34,687 bases of DNA from Dolichospermum sp. UHCC 0259 (GTDB lineage Bacteria; Cyanobacteriota; Cyanobacteriia; Cyanobacteriales; Nostocaceae), in the NCBI RefSeq assembly GCF_009711935.1, contig NZ_VIKX01000066.1:1-34687 (forward strand), given 5' to 3'. Numbering within the stretch: position 1 is the stretch's first letter; each line of letters begins with the position of its first letter. The notes beneath the pieces are model-generated. The model saw only the letters and a program-made list of their open reading frames with translations, had not been told where the DNA came from and searched no databases. Shown in pieces: positions 10,979 to 19,259 of this stretch. Both the position numbers and the translations under genes were made by a program.

Positions 10979-11353
10979 GTGTCAATACCAGAATTTAGTT
11001 TACTACTAATATCAGTTCTTATTAGTGTCGCCGGACAGTTTTTTTTGAAAATGGGAGCAATTAAATTAGGTAAAGTTTATGGAGAAAACATGATTGATCT
11101 GATTCTCAACATGATCACCATACCAGAACTTTTATTAGGATTAACCTGTTATGGTATTGGTGCAGTAGCCTATATCTTACTCCTAACCAAAGTAAATCTC
11201 AGCGTTGCTGCCCCTGCTGTATCCATTGGTTACATATTTTCTGTATTACTAGGTTACTTTGTTTTAAAAGAAACTATTCCTCTAACCCGTGTTTTTGGAC
11301 TAGGTTTGATTGTCTCTGGGGTGATATTAGTGATTTGGAAAAAATCAACTTAA
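10979..11353 (+). CDS. Small SMR/EamA-like membrane protein (possible lipid-sugar flippase)
   Basis: From the GTG at 10979 the product has 124 residues and four hydrophobic helices. These include SVAGQFFLKMGA near the N-terminus and LSVAAPAVSIGYIFSVLLGY in helix 3-4, the pattern of small multidrug resistance and half-size EamA proteins such as ArnE/ArnF. The longer reading from a TTG at 10928 adds 17 residues partly derived from repeat-flanking DNA. GTG 10979 follows CAGG at 10967-10970 and gives a normal N-terminus, so I prefer it. It lies 120 bases after the GT2 gene on the same strand. By context it may translocate the GT2 product across the membrane, as ArnEF does; this is inference, and a drug or metabolite exporter is the alternative. 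Confidence 0.75.
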   Translation: MSIPEFSLLLISVLISVAGQFFLKMGAIKLGKVYGENMIDLILNMITIPELLLGLTCYGIGAVAYILLLTKVNLSVAAPAVSIGYIFSVLLGYFVLKETIPLTRVFGLGLIVSGVILVIWKKST

Positions 11354-11691
11354 CAGAACAGTTAAATCCACTATTATGGAAAAGTTATGAATCCGTAATA
11401 AAAATATATTCACTCAAGATTCAAAAAGTAGCTAACGTAACTACTAAATCTTATTCATAAATGAGAAACTATCTTCAGTTAATTATCATCTAACTACTCA
11501 TGGCATTACAGAAAAAATCATTTTTTCACAAGTAACCCATGATTCTAAGCCGTAAAATATACATAAATGTTCAAGCGACTCATATTTTACAGTATGACAA
11601 ACCAGCTCAATTTTTAGAAAAATGTGTTATAACCTACCGTCAGAGCGATCGCTGTCATCAAGGGTTGCTCACCCCTTGAAGGAGTTACACT
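11354..11691. other. 338-base AT-rich gap before the deacetylase gene
   Basis: No open frame of interest was seen. It holds a HIP1 octamer (around 11645-11652) and, at its right end, a hairpin abutting the ribosome binding site of the next gene. A promoter for the deacetylase gene should lie here, but no box pair stands out. Confidence 0.5.
11658..11684 (+). promoter_or_regulatory. Hairpin next to Shine-Dalgarno of the deacetylase gene
   Basis: TCAAGGG (11658-11664) pairs perfectly with CCCTTGA (11673-11679), and the last base of the stem begins the Shine-Dalgarno AAGGAG (11679-11684), seven bases before the GTG start. The placement could modulate ribosome access; this is inference. Confidence 0.4.
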
Positions 11692-12639
11692 GTGGAAAAT
11701 AATAAGTCTTTTTTTGGAACGCAGGGAATATTAATTGTATTAATTGGACTGACTGGCACTTTAAGTATTGCTTTGATGATTCTATTCAAAGCTAGAACTT
11801 CTGATGCTCAAAGTCAGGGTGTAATTGTTAAAAATAAAGATATTGCTGCTAATGTTAAAACTCAGCAGCGGCTAGAGGAATTTAAAACAGAAATGCTTAC
11901 CCGTTGGCAACAAGAAGCACAAGCCAAAGGATTTTCTACTGATGTACCACCTAAGTTTCAAGGGATTGTAATTAGTAAAGCTAAACTTCCTCCAGAAAAA
12001 AAAGTTATTGCCTTAACGTTTGATGATGGTCCTTGGCCTAGCAGTACCGCCAAAGTATTAGATATTCTCAAGAAAAATAATATCAAGGGTACATTTTTTG
12101 TGGTTGGGCAAAATGTCAAGAATTATCCCGACTTAACAAAACGGGTAGTTACAGATGGTCATATTATTGCTAACCATACTTGGCATCACTGGTATCATCA
12201 CATGAATGCACAAGCGGCGGCTTATGAAGTTGCTAATACAACAGACATAATTTATCAAACTACAGGGGTGAAAACCAGTCTATTTCGTCCCCCAGGAGGG
12301 ATTATGAGTAATGGAGTGGCCGCTTATGCTAAAAGTAATAAATATGCTGTTATTATGTGGTCGTCTGATTCTATGGACTATGCTCGTCCATCTGTACCAA
12401 AACTAATTAATAACATATTTAGAGAAGCTAAACCAGGGGGTATTGTGTTAATGCACGATGGTGGTGGCGATCGCTCTCATACCGTCAAAGCCTTACCAGA
12501 AATCATTAGCAGGTTTCGGAAACAGGGTTATGAGTTTGTCACTGTTCCCGAACTTTTGGAAATGCAAAATCAATATCCACAGTTAGTTGCCCAGAATAAA
12601 ACAAAATCTCAAAAACCTCAAAAACCCAAGAAACCTTAA
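11692..12639 (+). CDS. Membrane-anchored polysaccharide deacetylase (NodB/PgdA-like)
   Basis: The 315-residue protein starts at GTG 11692 behind a strong AAGGAG. Residues 11-31 form a single membrane anchor, placing the enzyme in the periplasm. The NodB-homology domain (about 103-285) has TFDDGP (109-114, catalytic base D111 and metal ligand D112), HTWHH (162-166, ligands H162 and H166), RPPGG (199-203), a DSMDY variant of motif 4 (226-230) and LMHDGG (253-258, H255). All metal-site and catalytic motifs are present, so it should be active on N-acetylated or O-acetylated glycans such as peptidoglycan or an exopolysaccharide. The Lys/Pro-rich tail (303-315) is low-complexity. It stands alone downstream of the glycan gene group, consistent with envelope modification. 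Confidence 0.9.
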   Translation: MENNKSFFGTQGILIVLIGLTGTLSIALMILFKARTSDAQSQGVIVKNKDIAANVKTQQRLEEFKTEMLTRWQQEAQAKGFSTDVPPKFQGIVISKAKLPPEKKVIALTFDDGPWPSSTAKVLDILKKNNIKGTFFVVGQNVKNYPDLTKRVVTDGHIIANHTWHHWYHHMNAQAAAYEVANTTDIIYQTTGVKTSLFRPPGGIMSNGVAAYAKSNKYAVIMWSSDSMDYARPSVPKLINNIFREAKPGGIVLMHDGGGDRSHTVKALPEIISRFRKQGYEFVTVPELLEMQNQYPQLVAQNKTKSQKPQKPKKP

Positions 12640-12644
12640 ATAAT

Positions 12645-12690
12645 GTCTGAATCAGGATAACCAGGATTAAAGGATTAACAGGATGAATAA
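12645..12690. repeat. Partial AATCCTG-type dispersed repeat
   Basis: This stretch (GTCTGAATCAGGATAACC, then AGGATTAAAGGATTAACAGG) is the inverse of half of the elements at 12826-12905 and 19130-19207. Its GTCTGAATCAGGAT is the exact reverse complement of ATCCTGATTCAGAC at 12855-12868. Confidence 0.7.
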
Positions 12691-12739
12691 GCTGTTGGAC
12701 ATTTAGATTGTATATTGCTCACAACTAAAACTCTTGTGG

Positions 12740-12761
12740 AACAGGCATCTTGCCTGTTTTA
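12740..12761 (+). terminator. Hairpin plus T-run after the deacetylase gene
   Basis: AACAGGC (12740-12746) pairs with GCCTGTT (12752-12758) around ATCTT and is followed by further T residues. It may act as the intrinsic terminator of the deacetylase gene, although the same GGCATCTTGCC hairpin type is also a common dispersed repeat in cyanobacteria. Confidence 0.5.
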
Positions 12762-12825
12762 ATTATGCAAATTAAATGTTTCTCAGCTTATACCAATTCT
12801 GGATGAAAATGCACATAATCATAAT

Positions 12826-12905
12826 TAAATCCTGTAAATCATTAAATCCTGGACATCCTGATTCAGACAAAAAAGATGAAAGGATAAACAGGATAAATAC
12901 AGATA
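12826..12905. repeat. MITE-like element, copy 1
   Basis: This element of about 80 bases begins AAATCCTGTAAATC, contains CCTGGACATCCTGATTCAGAC, and ends AAAGGATAAACAGGATAAAT. The two ends form an imperfect inverted repeat. A nearly identical copy lies at 19130-19207. The relic DNA polymerase frame begins directly after it. Confidence 0.7.
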
Positions 12906-12911
12906 AAGTAG

Positions 12912-13756
12912 ACATCTCCAAATACGCAACGAGTGGGGTTAAGTATTCTCGATTATCTCACCAGGGAACGACTCAGACTCAAAGAATTAGGAAAAGCTGG
13001 AGACTTAGCTGCTAAACAAGCTGAAGCTGCTCTCAAAGTGTCAACTCGTTGTTTGGCTTTTATGGGACTTCTGGTGTTGGTTTTAACGATATGGAAGCTG
13101 CTGCACTGGTTACAGCTTATGGTAGACGGATTCTGCGATTCATGATTGATGTGATTGGAAAAGCGGGAGGTATCCAGGTTGAAAGTGATACTGATGGTGT
13201 GTTCTTCTCGCACTCTGAACCTTTGCTGATATTTGAAAAGCTGCAAAATGCTTTACCTACTGGTATCAATATAGAGTTGGAAATCCTTGTTAAAGCGATG
13301 TTTGTTCCCTCTAGAGGAGCTAAGAATTATATTATCTGGCATGAAGATGGTAAAATTACTACTAAGGGTTCATGGCGGAAACGCGATTCCTACGGAGCGC
13401 TTCGCTATCGCTCTCGTCTAGAAAAGGAGTTTCCTTTGAACTACCTGACACAATATCTTCTGTCAAAGGCTAAGGCAGAACAATATTACCAGGAATTAAC
13501 CAAGGTTATTCGTTCTGGTGATTTTCCTGTGGAACAGTTACAGGTGACTCGGAAAATTAAGAAAGGTGAAAAGGCTCTTTTGGTTCTGGGTAATACTGGG
13601 GATGTTGTGACGTTTTATCAAGGAATTCTGGGGTTGACTAATTCTGAAGCCTATTCCAGTGGGTATTATTTGGAGTTGATGGCTAAAAAACGAGATGAGT
13701 TACTTGCGGTTGTTAAGCCTCAAGGTAATGTGGGAAAGCAGTTGAGTTTGTTTTGA
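12912..13756 (+). pseudogene. Family B DNA polymerase, C-terminal relic with frameshift
   Basis: Two overlapping frames together encode the palm/fingers end and thumb of a family B DNA polymerase. The first (12912 to about 13040) reads ILDYLTRERLRLKELGKAGD and then AAKQAEAALKV. The second (from about 13043) reads NSLFGFYGTSGVGFNDMEAA, then VTAYGRRIL, and DTDG (13187-13198), the motif C acidic pair. Between K-V (13035-13040) and N-S (13043-13048) only two bases remain where the Kx3NSxYG motif needs six, so a 4-base deletion caused the frameshift. The exonuclease domain and motif A are absent; the 5' side ends at a repeat element. A palindromic repeat is also inserted in frame at 13383-13411. 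It is not a functional polymerase. Confidence 0.8.
13383..13411. repeat. Palindromic repeat within the polB relic
   Basis: GCGAT (13383-13387) and ATCGC (13407-13411) enclose TCCTACGGAGCGCTTCGCT, a common Nostocales GCGAT...CTACG...CTTCGC element. It adds about ten codons in frame to the relic. Related sequence occurs at 25207-25285. Confidence 0.6.
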
Positions 13757-13832
13757 GTGGGGGATTATACTGATAAGGAGAGCGATCGCCTATGGGAATG
13801 GGGGGTGATCGCACAGTATAAACCATGACTGA

Positions 13833-14027
13833 AAAAACAAGAAAAACAAAGGAAGACCTATCAAAATCTCGATTCCCAGATTTCAACAAGAATGGTGTTT
13901 TACCTGGTATCAACCCAAATATCGTCGCCTCGTCGTCAGATGGGAACGTCGAAAGGTTTATTTTGACGCATTCATAGACCTTGCTACCATTCACATCTGG
14001 ATCAATAAAATATTATTAGTGGGATAG
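13833..14027 (+). pseudogene. IS5-like transposase C-terminal remnant
   Basis: The frame from 13833 (after a stop at 13830-13832) to the TAG at 14025-14027 encodes 64 residues. The segment YRRLVVRWERRKVYFDAFID, followed by LATIHIW, matches the C-terminal pattern of IS5-superfamily transposases (R-RL-VRWE--...Y-AF--LA---IW). There is no start codon, and the upstream two thirds of a transposase, including the first catalytic acidic residues, are missing. The remnant stops only four bases before the ATG of the large sensor gene. Another frame (ATG 13825) reads 50 codons but looks random. Confidence 0.65.
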
Positions 14028-14031
14028 GTTC

Positions 14032-17000
14032 ATGAAAATCAGGGGTAAAGAAGAAAATCGTGATTTTGGTTCAGTTCATTGGAATTGGAATTATTTGGTG
14101 GCGGAAATTGCTCTTCAGATCCGTCAGTCATTAGAATTACAAACAATTTTACAAACAACTACCGATGAAGTACAAAAACTGCTCCAGTGCGATCGCGTGC
14201 TTTTATACAAATTTGATCCAGATTGGAGTGGTGAAGTCGTAGTAGAAACTGTTGCTGCTCCTCAATGGTCTGTTTTAGGTCAAGTAGTTCATGATCCTTG
14301 TTTTGAGTCCTGTTGGTTACAACCCTATCAAGAAAATCAAGTCCGAACTATTGCTGATGTAAATACAGCTAACCTTACACCCTGTCATGCAGAATTTTTA
14401 GCAGGTTTTCATGTTAAAGCTAATTTAGTTGTACCCATATTGAGGACATCACAACTTTGGGGTTTATTAATTTGCCATAATTGTACTGCTTCCCGTGAGT
14501 GGCAAACCCAAGAAATAGAAGGTTTACAACAAATAGCCATTCATGTAGGTATTTCTATTCATCAAGCCTGTTTATTAGTAGAATTACAACAGGAAAAAGC
14601 CAAATTAGAAGCCGTAATGGCAACACGCACAGAACAACTAAAACAAACTAATTTAGATTTGCTCATAGAAGTCAGAGAACGATCAAAACTTGAAACAATA
14701 GTTAGTGAAAGTGAAAAATTTTTACGCCAAGTTTTAAATAGTATTTTTACTTTTGTGGGAGTATTAACCTGTGAAGGAATTTTAATAGAAGCAAATCAAG
14801 CACCTTTAGATATTGCTGGGATCACCCGTGAGGATGTAATAGGTAAAAACTTTGCAGATACCTATTGGTGGGAATATTCCCCAGAAGCGCAAGCCAAAAT
14901 TCGAGCAGCTATTAAACAAGCTCAACAAGGAATAGCAGTTAGATTTGATATTCCCGTACAAGCAAAAGAAGGAAAACAGATTATTATTGATTTTTCCCTT
15001 TATCCCCTGCGGAATGAACAGGGAGAAATTACCCATTTAATTGCTTCCGGTACTGATATTACTGAACGCAAACAAGCAGAAATTGCCTTACAACAAAGTC
15101 GGGATGAAAGATTTAGATTAGCTGCAATTGTTGAATCTTCTGAAGCAGCAATTATTAGTAAAAATCTCGATGGTATGATTACTACTTGGAATCAAGCAGC
15201 AGAAAGGTTATTTGGTTATACCACCTCCGAGATTATCGGGAAACATATTGGAAGCATAATTCCTTTAGAACGTCAATCAGAAGCAGCATCAATTTTACAG
15301 CGTATTCAACAAGGGGAAAAGGTAAATACCTATGAAACCCAACGACAACATAAAGACGGTAGTTTAATTGATGTATCCTTAACCATTTCTCCTATTCGTG
15401 ATGAAAATAGTGTGATTATTGGCGCATCAAAAATTGCTAGGGATATTAGCGATCGCAAACTCCTGGAATCAGAAAGAAATCAAGTAGAATTAGAATTACG
15501 TCAAAGTAAAGAACAGCTAGAAGACTTCTTTGATAATGCTAGTGATTTAATTCAAAGTGTTTCCTTAGAAGATGGGAAATTTATTTATGTAAATCGTGCT
15601 TGGTTAGAGAGATTAGGTTATAGTCGTGATGAACTGAATAGCCTAACAGTTTTTGATTTAATTCATCCTGATTGTTTATATAATTGTCAACAGATATTTC
15701 AAGAGTTACAATTAGGTAAAACAAATAATGTAGAGCGATTAGCTATTTCTTTTATTAATAAAAATGGGCAACAAATTCTCCTTCAAGGTAGTATTAATGT
15801 TAGATTTACAGATGGTAAACCAATTGCTACCCGTGCGATTTTCAGAGATGTGACAGTCCAACGTCAAATAGAAGCAACTCTGCAAGAACAAGCTAAAATT
15901 CTGCAAATATTTTATGACTATTCTCCTTTGATGTTAGGAGTAGTGGAAACTTCAGAAAATGATATTCTCCATACTTTACATAATTCCACTACCTTGGAAT
16001 TTTTTGGATTTTCCAAAGAACAAATAGATCATAAATGGGCAAGTGAAATAGGTGTCAAACCAGAAACAATTCAAATGTGGTTATATCACTATTGTCAAAG
16101 TCAGGAAACACAACAACCAGTTCAGTTTGAATATGAACATCATACTGATACACAAACCTATTACTTATCTAGTATAGTTAAATATATTGGCATTGCTGAT
16201 AGTGGACGACCTCAATTTTCCTTTATGGTGCGGGATATTAGTGCAATTAAACAATTAGAAATTGAACATCAAAGAATAGAACTGATTGAGCAAAAAAATC
16301 AACAAGTTAAACGAGAAATTAACCTATTAGAAAATATTTTAGATATCGTTTTAGCAGGTTATTGGGATTGGGACTTAAAGAATAATACTGAATATTTAAG
16401 CCCTGGGTTAAAAAAAATGTTTGGTTATGCAGATCATGAACTACCTAATTCTTCAGAAACTTGGCAAAAACTGATTTTTCAAGAGGATCTACCCAGTGTA
16501 TTGACTAGGTTTGAGCAGCATATTCAAAGTCATGGAGAAATTCCCTTCTATAACGAAGTTAGATATCTTCATAAAGATGGCTCAATTGTGTGGGTAATTT
16601 GTTCGGGTCAAGTGATTGAATGGGATGAAAATGGTAATGCAGTCAGGATGATTGGTTGTCATATTAATATTACAGATCGCAAGCAAGCTGAAAATAATTT
16701 GCGTCATATTAATCTAGTTTTGGAAAATGCTGTAGAAGGAATTGCTCGTTTAGATGTAACAGGTAGATATGTAAGTGTTAACCGTGCTTATGCAGAAACT
16801 TGTGGTTATGAAGCTAATGAATTAATTGGTAAACAATGGCAAATCACAGTTTATGCAGAAGATTTACCTGCGTTGGAATCCGCATATCAAACTATGTTGA
16901 AAACTGGCAAAGTTGATCAAGAAGCTAGAGGAGTTCGTAAAGATGGAAATATTTTTTATAAACAATTAATTATGATCAGTGATTACGATGAACAAGGTAA

Positions 17001-18846
17001 ATTTATTGGTCATTACTGTTTCATGAAAGATATTAGCGATCGCAAAGAATTTGAAATAGCTCTATTAGATAGTGAACACCGTTATCGTAATATTATTGAA
17101 ACAACTTTAGAAGGGGTTTGGATATTAGATGCAGAAGGTAAAACTACCTTTGTCAATCAGCGGATGGCAGATATGCTGGGTTATATTTGTAGTGAAATGA
17201 TTGGCACTCATTTAATGGATTTCATCAATCTTGAAGATCGTCCCCAAGCACAAAATTATATGCACAGACGAATACAGGGAATTGGAGAACAGCATCCTTT
17301 CAAATTTCAGCGTCAAGATGGCAATCCTCTATGGACGCTAGTTTCTACAACACCTATTTTTGATCATAATCATAATTTTTTGGGTGCTACGGGTTTAATT
17401 ACTAATATTACTGAATTGGTAACAGTACAGAATGCTCTCAAAAATTCAGAAATGCAGTTAAGTAGTGTTTTAAATAGTTCCTTAGATGGGATTATGGCTT
17501 TTCAGTCAGTGCGAAATGACCAAGGTAAGATTATTGATTTTGAGTGGTTATTATGTAATCCCACTGCTTATGAAATTGTGGGTCGAGAGAATTTAATTGG
17601 TAAACGACTATTAGAAGAACTTCCTGGTAATAAAGAAGAAGGACTATTTGATCTCTATGTTAAAGTAGTAGAAACTGGTGAACCTATCCAAAGACAGTTT
17701 TACTATAACCATGATAAAATTGAATATTGGTTTGAAAATATTGTTGTAAAATTAGGAGATGGTTTTGCTATTACTTTCCGCAATATCACAGCCGATAAAA
17801 AAGCGGAACAGGCTTTGCAAATTCTCAATAAACAACTAGAAGAACGGATTACAGATTTAGATCAACGTCATGAAGAAATGCTGATTTTAAGTGAAATTAG
17901 TGACTTTCTGCAAGCTTGTTTAACTGTTCAAGAAGCCTGTCAAATTCTGAGTAATTTAGTCCAACCTCTATTTCCTGATTGTAGTGGGGGTTTATTTATT
18001 ACTAATTCCTCCCGTAACCGTGTAGAAAGGTTATCTTCATGGGGTGATTCTTTATCATCTATTGTAGATTTTTACCCTAATGAATGCTGGTCTTTAAGAC
18101 GGGGAAAAATTCATATTTGTAATGCTCAAAAATTTGGTTTACGTTGTCAACATATTCCCAAAGATGTCAAGCTTACCAACACTATTTGTATTCCGATGAT
18201 TGCCCAAGGTGAGACTTTAGGGATGTTACATATTATGACTAATAACCCCAAAGCCTTATCAGAAACAAAAGAACAAATTGCCCGCGCTTTAGCTGAACAG
18301 GTAGGACTGGCTTTAGCTAATTTAAATCTGCGAGAAACCCTACAACATCAAAGTATTAGAGATCCTTTAACGGGTTTATTTAATCGTCGTTATTTAGAAG
18401 AATTTCTCTCTCAAGAAATCGCCCGCGCTCAACGTAAACAACACCCCATATGTGTGATTATGTTAGATGTAGATCATTTCAAACGGTTTAATGATACCTA
18501 TGGTCATGACGCAGGAGATTATGTATTACAAGCTGTAGGTGGTGTTTTAAAAGAAAATATTCGGGGTTCAGATATTGCTTGTCGTTACGGTGGGGAAGAA
18601 ATGAACGTTATTTTACCGGAATCTTCCATTGAAGAAACTGCTATGAAAGCAGAAGAAATGAGACTGGTGATCGCTCAATTAATCCTTTCTCACAATACAA
18701 AAACTTTAGGTAATCTAACTGTATCTTTAGGAGTTGCTGGTTTTCCCCAACATGGTGTTAGTAGTACAGCTTTAATTCAAACTGCTGATGCTGCTCTATA
18801 TCGTGCTAAAGCTGCTGGGCGGAATCAAGTTATAGTTGCGCCCTAG
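14032..18846 (+). CDS. Cyanobacteriochrome-like GAF / multi-PAS / GAF / GGDEF diguanylate cyclase
   Basis: The 1604-residue soluble protein starts with a GAF domain (about 27-178). This domain has the DXCF motif DPCF (88-91), a Cys-His pair (C118-H119) and the VKANLVVPI strand (128-136), the two-cysteine signature of bilin-binding DXCF cyanobacteriochromes. About eight PAS domains follow (roughly 231-345, 358-475, 493-611, 621-738, 760-883, 891-1003, 1013-1129, 1138-1256), several ending in the typical DITERK/DISDRK linker. A second GAF without chromophore cysteines spans 1280-1430. The GGDEF domain (1437-1602) has a GGEEM active site (1520-1524) and an RGSD inhibitory site (1511-1514) five residues before it. 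The protein should make c-di-GMP under light and other signals. ATG 14032 has no good Shine-Dalgarno and lies beside an IS remnant, so an upstream piece may have been lost. Confidence 0.9.
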   Translation: MKIRGKEENRDFGSVHWNWNYLVAEIALQIRQSLELQTILQTTTDEVQKLLQCDRVLLYKFDPDWSGEVVVETVAAPQWSVLGQVVHDPCFESCWLQPYQENQVRTIADVNTANLTPCHAEFLAGFHVKANLVVPILRTSQLWGLLICHNCTASREWQTQEIEGLQQIAIHVGISIHQACLLVELQQEKAKLEAVMATRTEQLKQTNLDLLIEVRERSKLETIVSESEKFLRQVLNSIFTFVGVLTCEGILIEANQAPLDIAGITREDVIGKNFADTYWWEYSPEAQAKIRAAIKQAQQGIAVRFDIPVQAKEGKQIIIDFSLYPLRNEQGEITHLIASGTDITERKQAEIALQQSRDERFRLAAIVESSEAAIISKNLDGMITTWNQAAERLFGYTTSEIIGKHIGSIIPLERQSEAASILQRIQQGEKVNTYETQRQHKDGSLIDVSLTISPIRDENSVIIGASKIARDISDRKLLESERNQVELELRQSKEQLEDFFDNASDLIQSVSLEDGKFIYVNRAWLERLGYSRDELNSLTVFDLIHPDCLYNCQQIFQELQLGKTNNVERLAISFINKNGQQILLQGSINVRFTDGKPIATRAIFRDVTVQRQIEATLQEQAKILQIFYDYSPLMLGVVETSENDILHTLHNSTTLEFFGFSKEQIDHKWASEIGVKPETIQMWLYHYCQSQETQQPVQFEYEHHTDTQTYYLSSIVKYIGIADSGRPQFSFMVRDISAIKQLEIEHQRIELIEQKNQQVKREINLLENILDIVLAGYWDWDLKNNTEYLSPGLKKMFGYADHELPNSSETWQKLIFQEDLPSVLTRFEQHIQSHGEIPFYNEVRYLHKDGSIVWVICSGQVIEWDENGNAVRMIGCHINITDRKQAENNLRHINLVLENAVEGIARLDVTGRYVSVNRAYAETCGYEANELIGKQWQITVYAEDLPALESAYQTMLKTGKVDQEARGVRKDGNIFYKQLIMISDYDEQGKFIGHYCFMKDISDRKEFEIALLDSEHRYRNIIETTLEGVWILDAEGKTTFVNQRMADMLGYICSEMIGTHLMDFINLEDRPQAQNYMHRRIQGIGEQHPFKFQRQDGNPLWTLVSTTPIFDHNHNFLGATGLITNITELVTVQNALKNSEMQLSSVLNSSLDGIMAFQSVRNDQGKIIDFEWLLCNPTAYEIVGRENLIGKRLLEELPGNKEEGLFDLYVKVVETGEPIQRQFYYNHDKIEYWFENIVVKLGDGFAITFRNITADKKAEQALQILNKQLEERITDLDQRHEEMLILSEISDFLQACLTVQEACQILSNLVQPLFPDCSGGLFITNSSRNRVERLSSWGDSLSSIVDFYPNECWSLRRGKIHICNAQKFGLRCQHIPKDVKLTNTICIPMIAQGETLGMLHIMTNNPKALSETKEQIARALAEQVGLALANLNLRETLQHQSIRDPLTGLFNRRYLEEFLSQEIARAQRKQHPICVIMLDVDHFKRFNDTYGHDAGDYVLQAVGGVLKENIRGSDIACRYGGEEMNVILPESSIEETAMKAEEMRLVIAQLILSHNTKTLGNLTVSLGVAGFPQHGVSSTALIQTADAALYRAKAAGRNQVIVAP

Positions 18847-18865
18847 AAATTGAACCCAGACGTAC

Positions 18866-18903
18866 AAAAAACCGAGGAACTGAAATGCACCCGGTTTTTT
18901 AAA
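18866..18903. terminator. Terminator-like hairpin after the sensor gene
   Basis: AAAAAACCG (18866-18874) pairs with CGGTTTTTT (18892-18900) around a 17-base loop, giving a T-run on both strands. The stem is A:T-rich with a long loop, so strength is doubtful. Confidence 0.5.
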
Positions 18904-19129
18904 ATATTGATAAACAAATCAAACTTTAGCAGCAGCCTTGATTTCTAATTCGCCTTTAACAATATTAGCCTAAACTCCAGGTATGTTAAAATTTCAATAG
19001 TTAGTTTAGAGCGATCGCTCATGTACGACAATACAATTGCCGTACTACCATGCCATCCTTATCACCAACACTCACAAACCTGACGCGAGAAATAAATCAG
19101 TCAAACTCCTACTGGAGTACGCACAGGTG

Positions 19130-19207
19130 AATAAATCCTGGAAATCCTCAAATCCTGGACATCCTGATTCTGACAAAAAAGGATTAAAGGATAAACAGGA
19201 TAAAGTA
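19130..19207. repeat. MITE-like element, copy 2
   Basis: This is a near match to 12826-12905: AAATCCTGGAAATCCTC, CCTGGACATCCTGATTCTGAC, a run of A, then AAAGGATAAACAGGATAAAG. The ends are imperfect inverted repeats. Confidence 0.7.
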
Positions 19208-19215
19208 TTTAATTA

Positions 19216-19258
19216 AATCCTGTAAATCCTCAAATCCTGTACATCCTGATTCAGACAA
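19216..19258. repeat. Partial AATCCTG-type element abutting the gltB stop
   Basis: This is a second, left-half-only copy (AAATCCTGTAAATCCTC, CCTGTACATCCTGATTCAGAC) that ends at the gltB stop codon (19260-19262). It may have replaced the original 3' untranslated region. Confidence 0.65.
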
Positions 19259-19259
19259 A

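Larger units (their letters stand above)
18847..19259. other. 413-base gap between the sensor and gltB, repeats and terminator
   Basis: It contains a terminator-like hairpin (18866-18903), a HIP1 octamer near 19012, a small CTCC-TACT-GGAG hairpin near 19107, and one and a half MITE-like repeats (19130-19258). No gene is supported. Confidence 0.6.

Noticed and set aside
12776-13015. 79-codon frame upstream of the polB relic
   Set aside because: It translates the MITE-like repeat and runs out of frame across the relic.
13825-13977. 50-codon ATG frame overlapping the transposase remnant
   Set aside because: Composition is unremarkable, while the overlapping frame has a clear transposase C-terminal pattern.
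18919-18969. Minus-strand stretch reading ANIVKGELEIKAAAKV then stop, possible gene tail
   Set aside because: Only 16 codons before an in-frame stop; looks protein-like but is too short to assign or call a relic.
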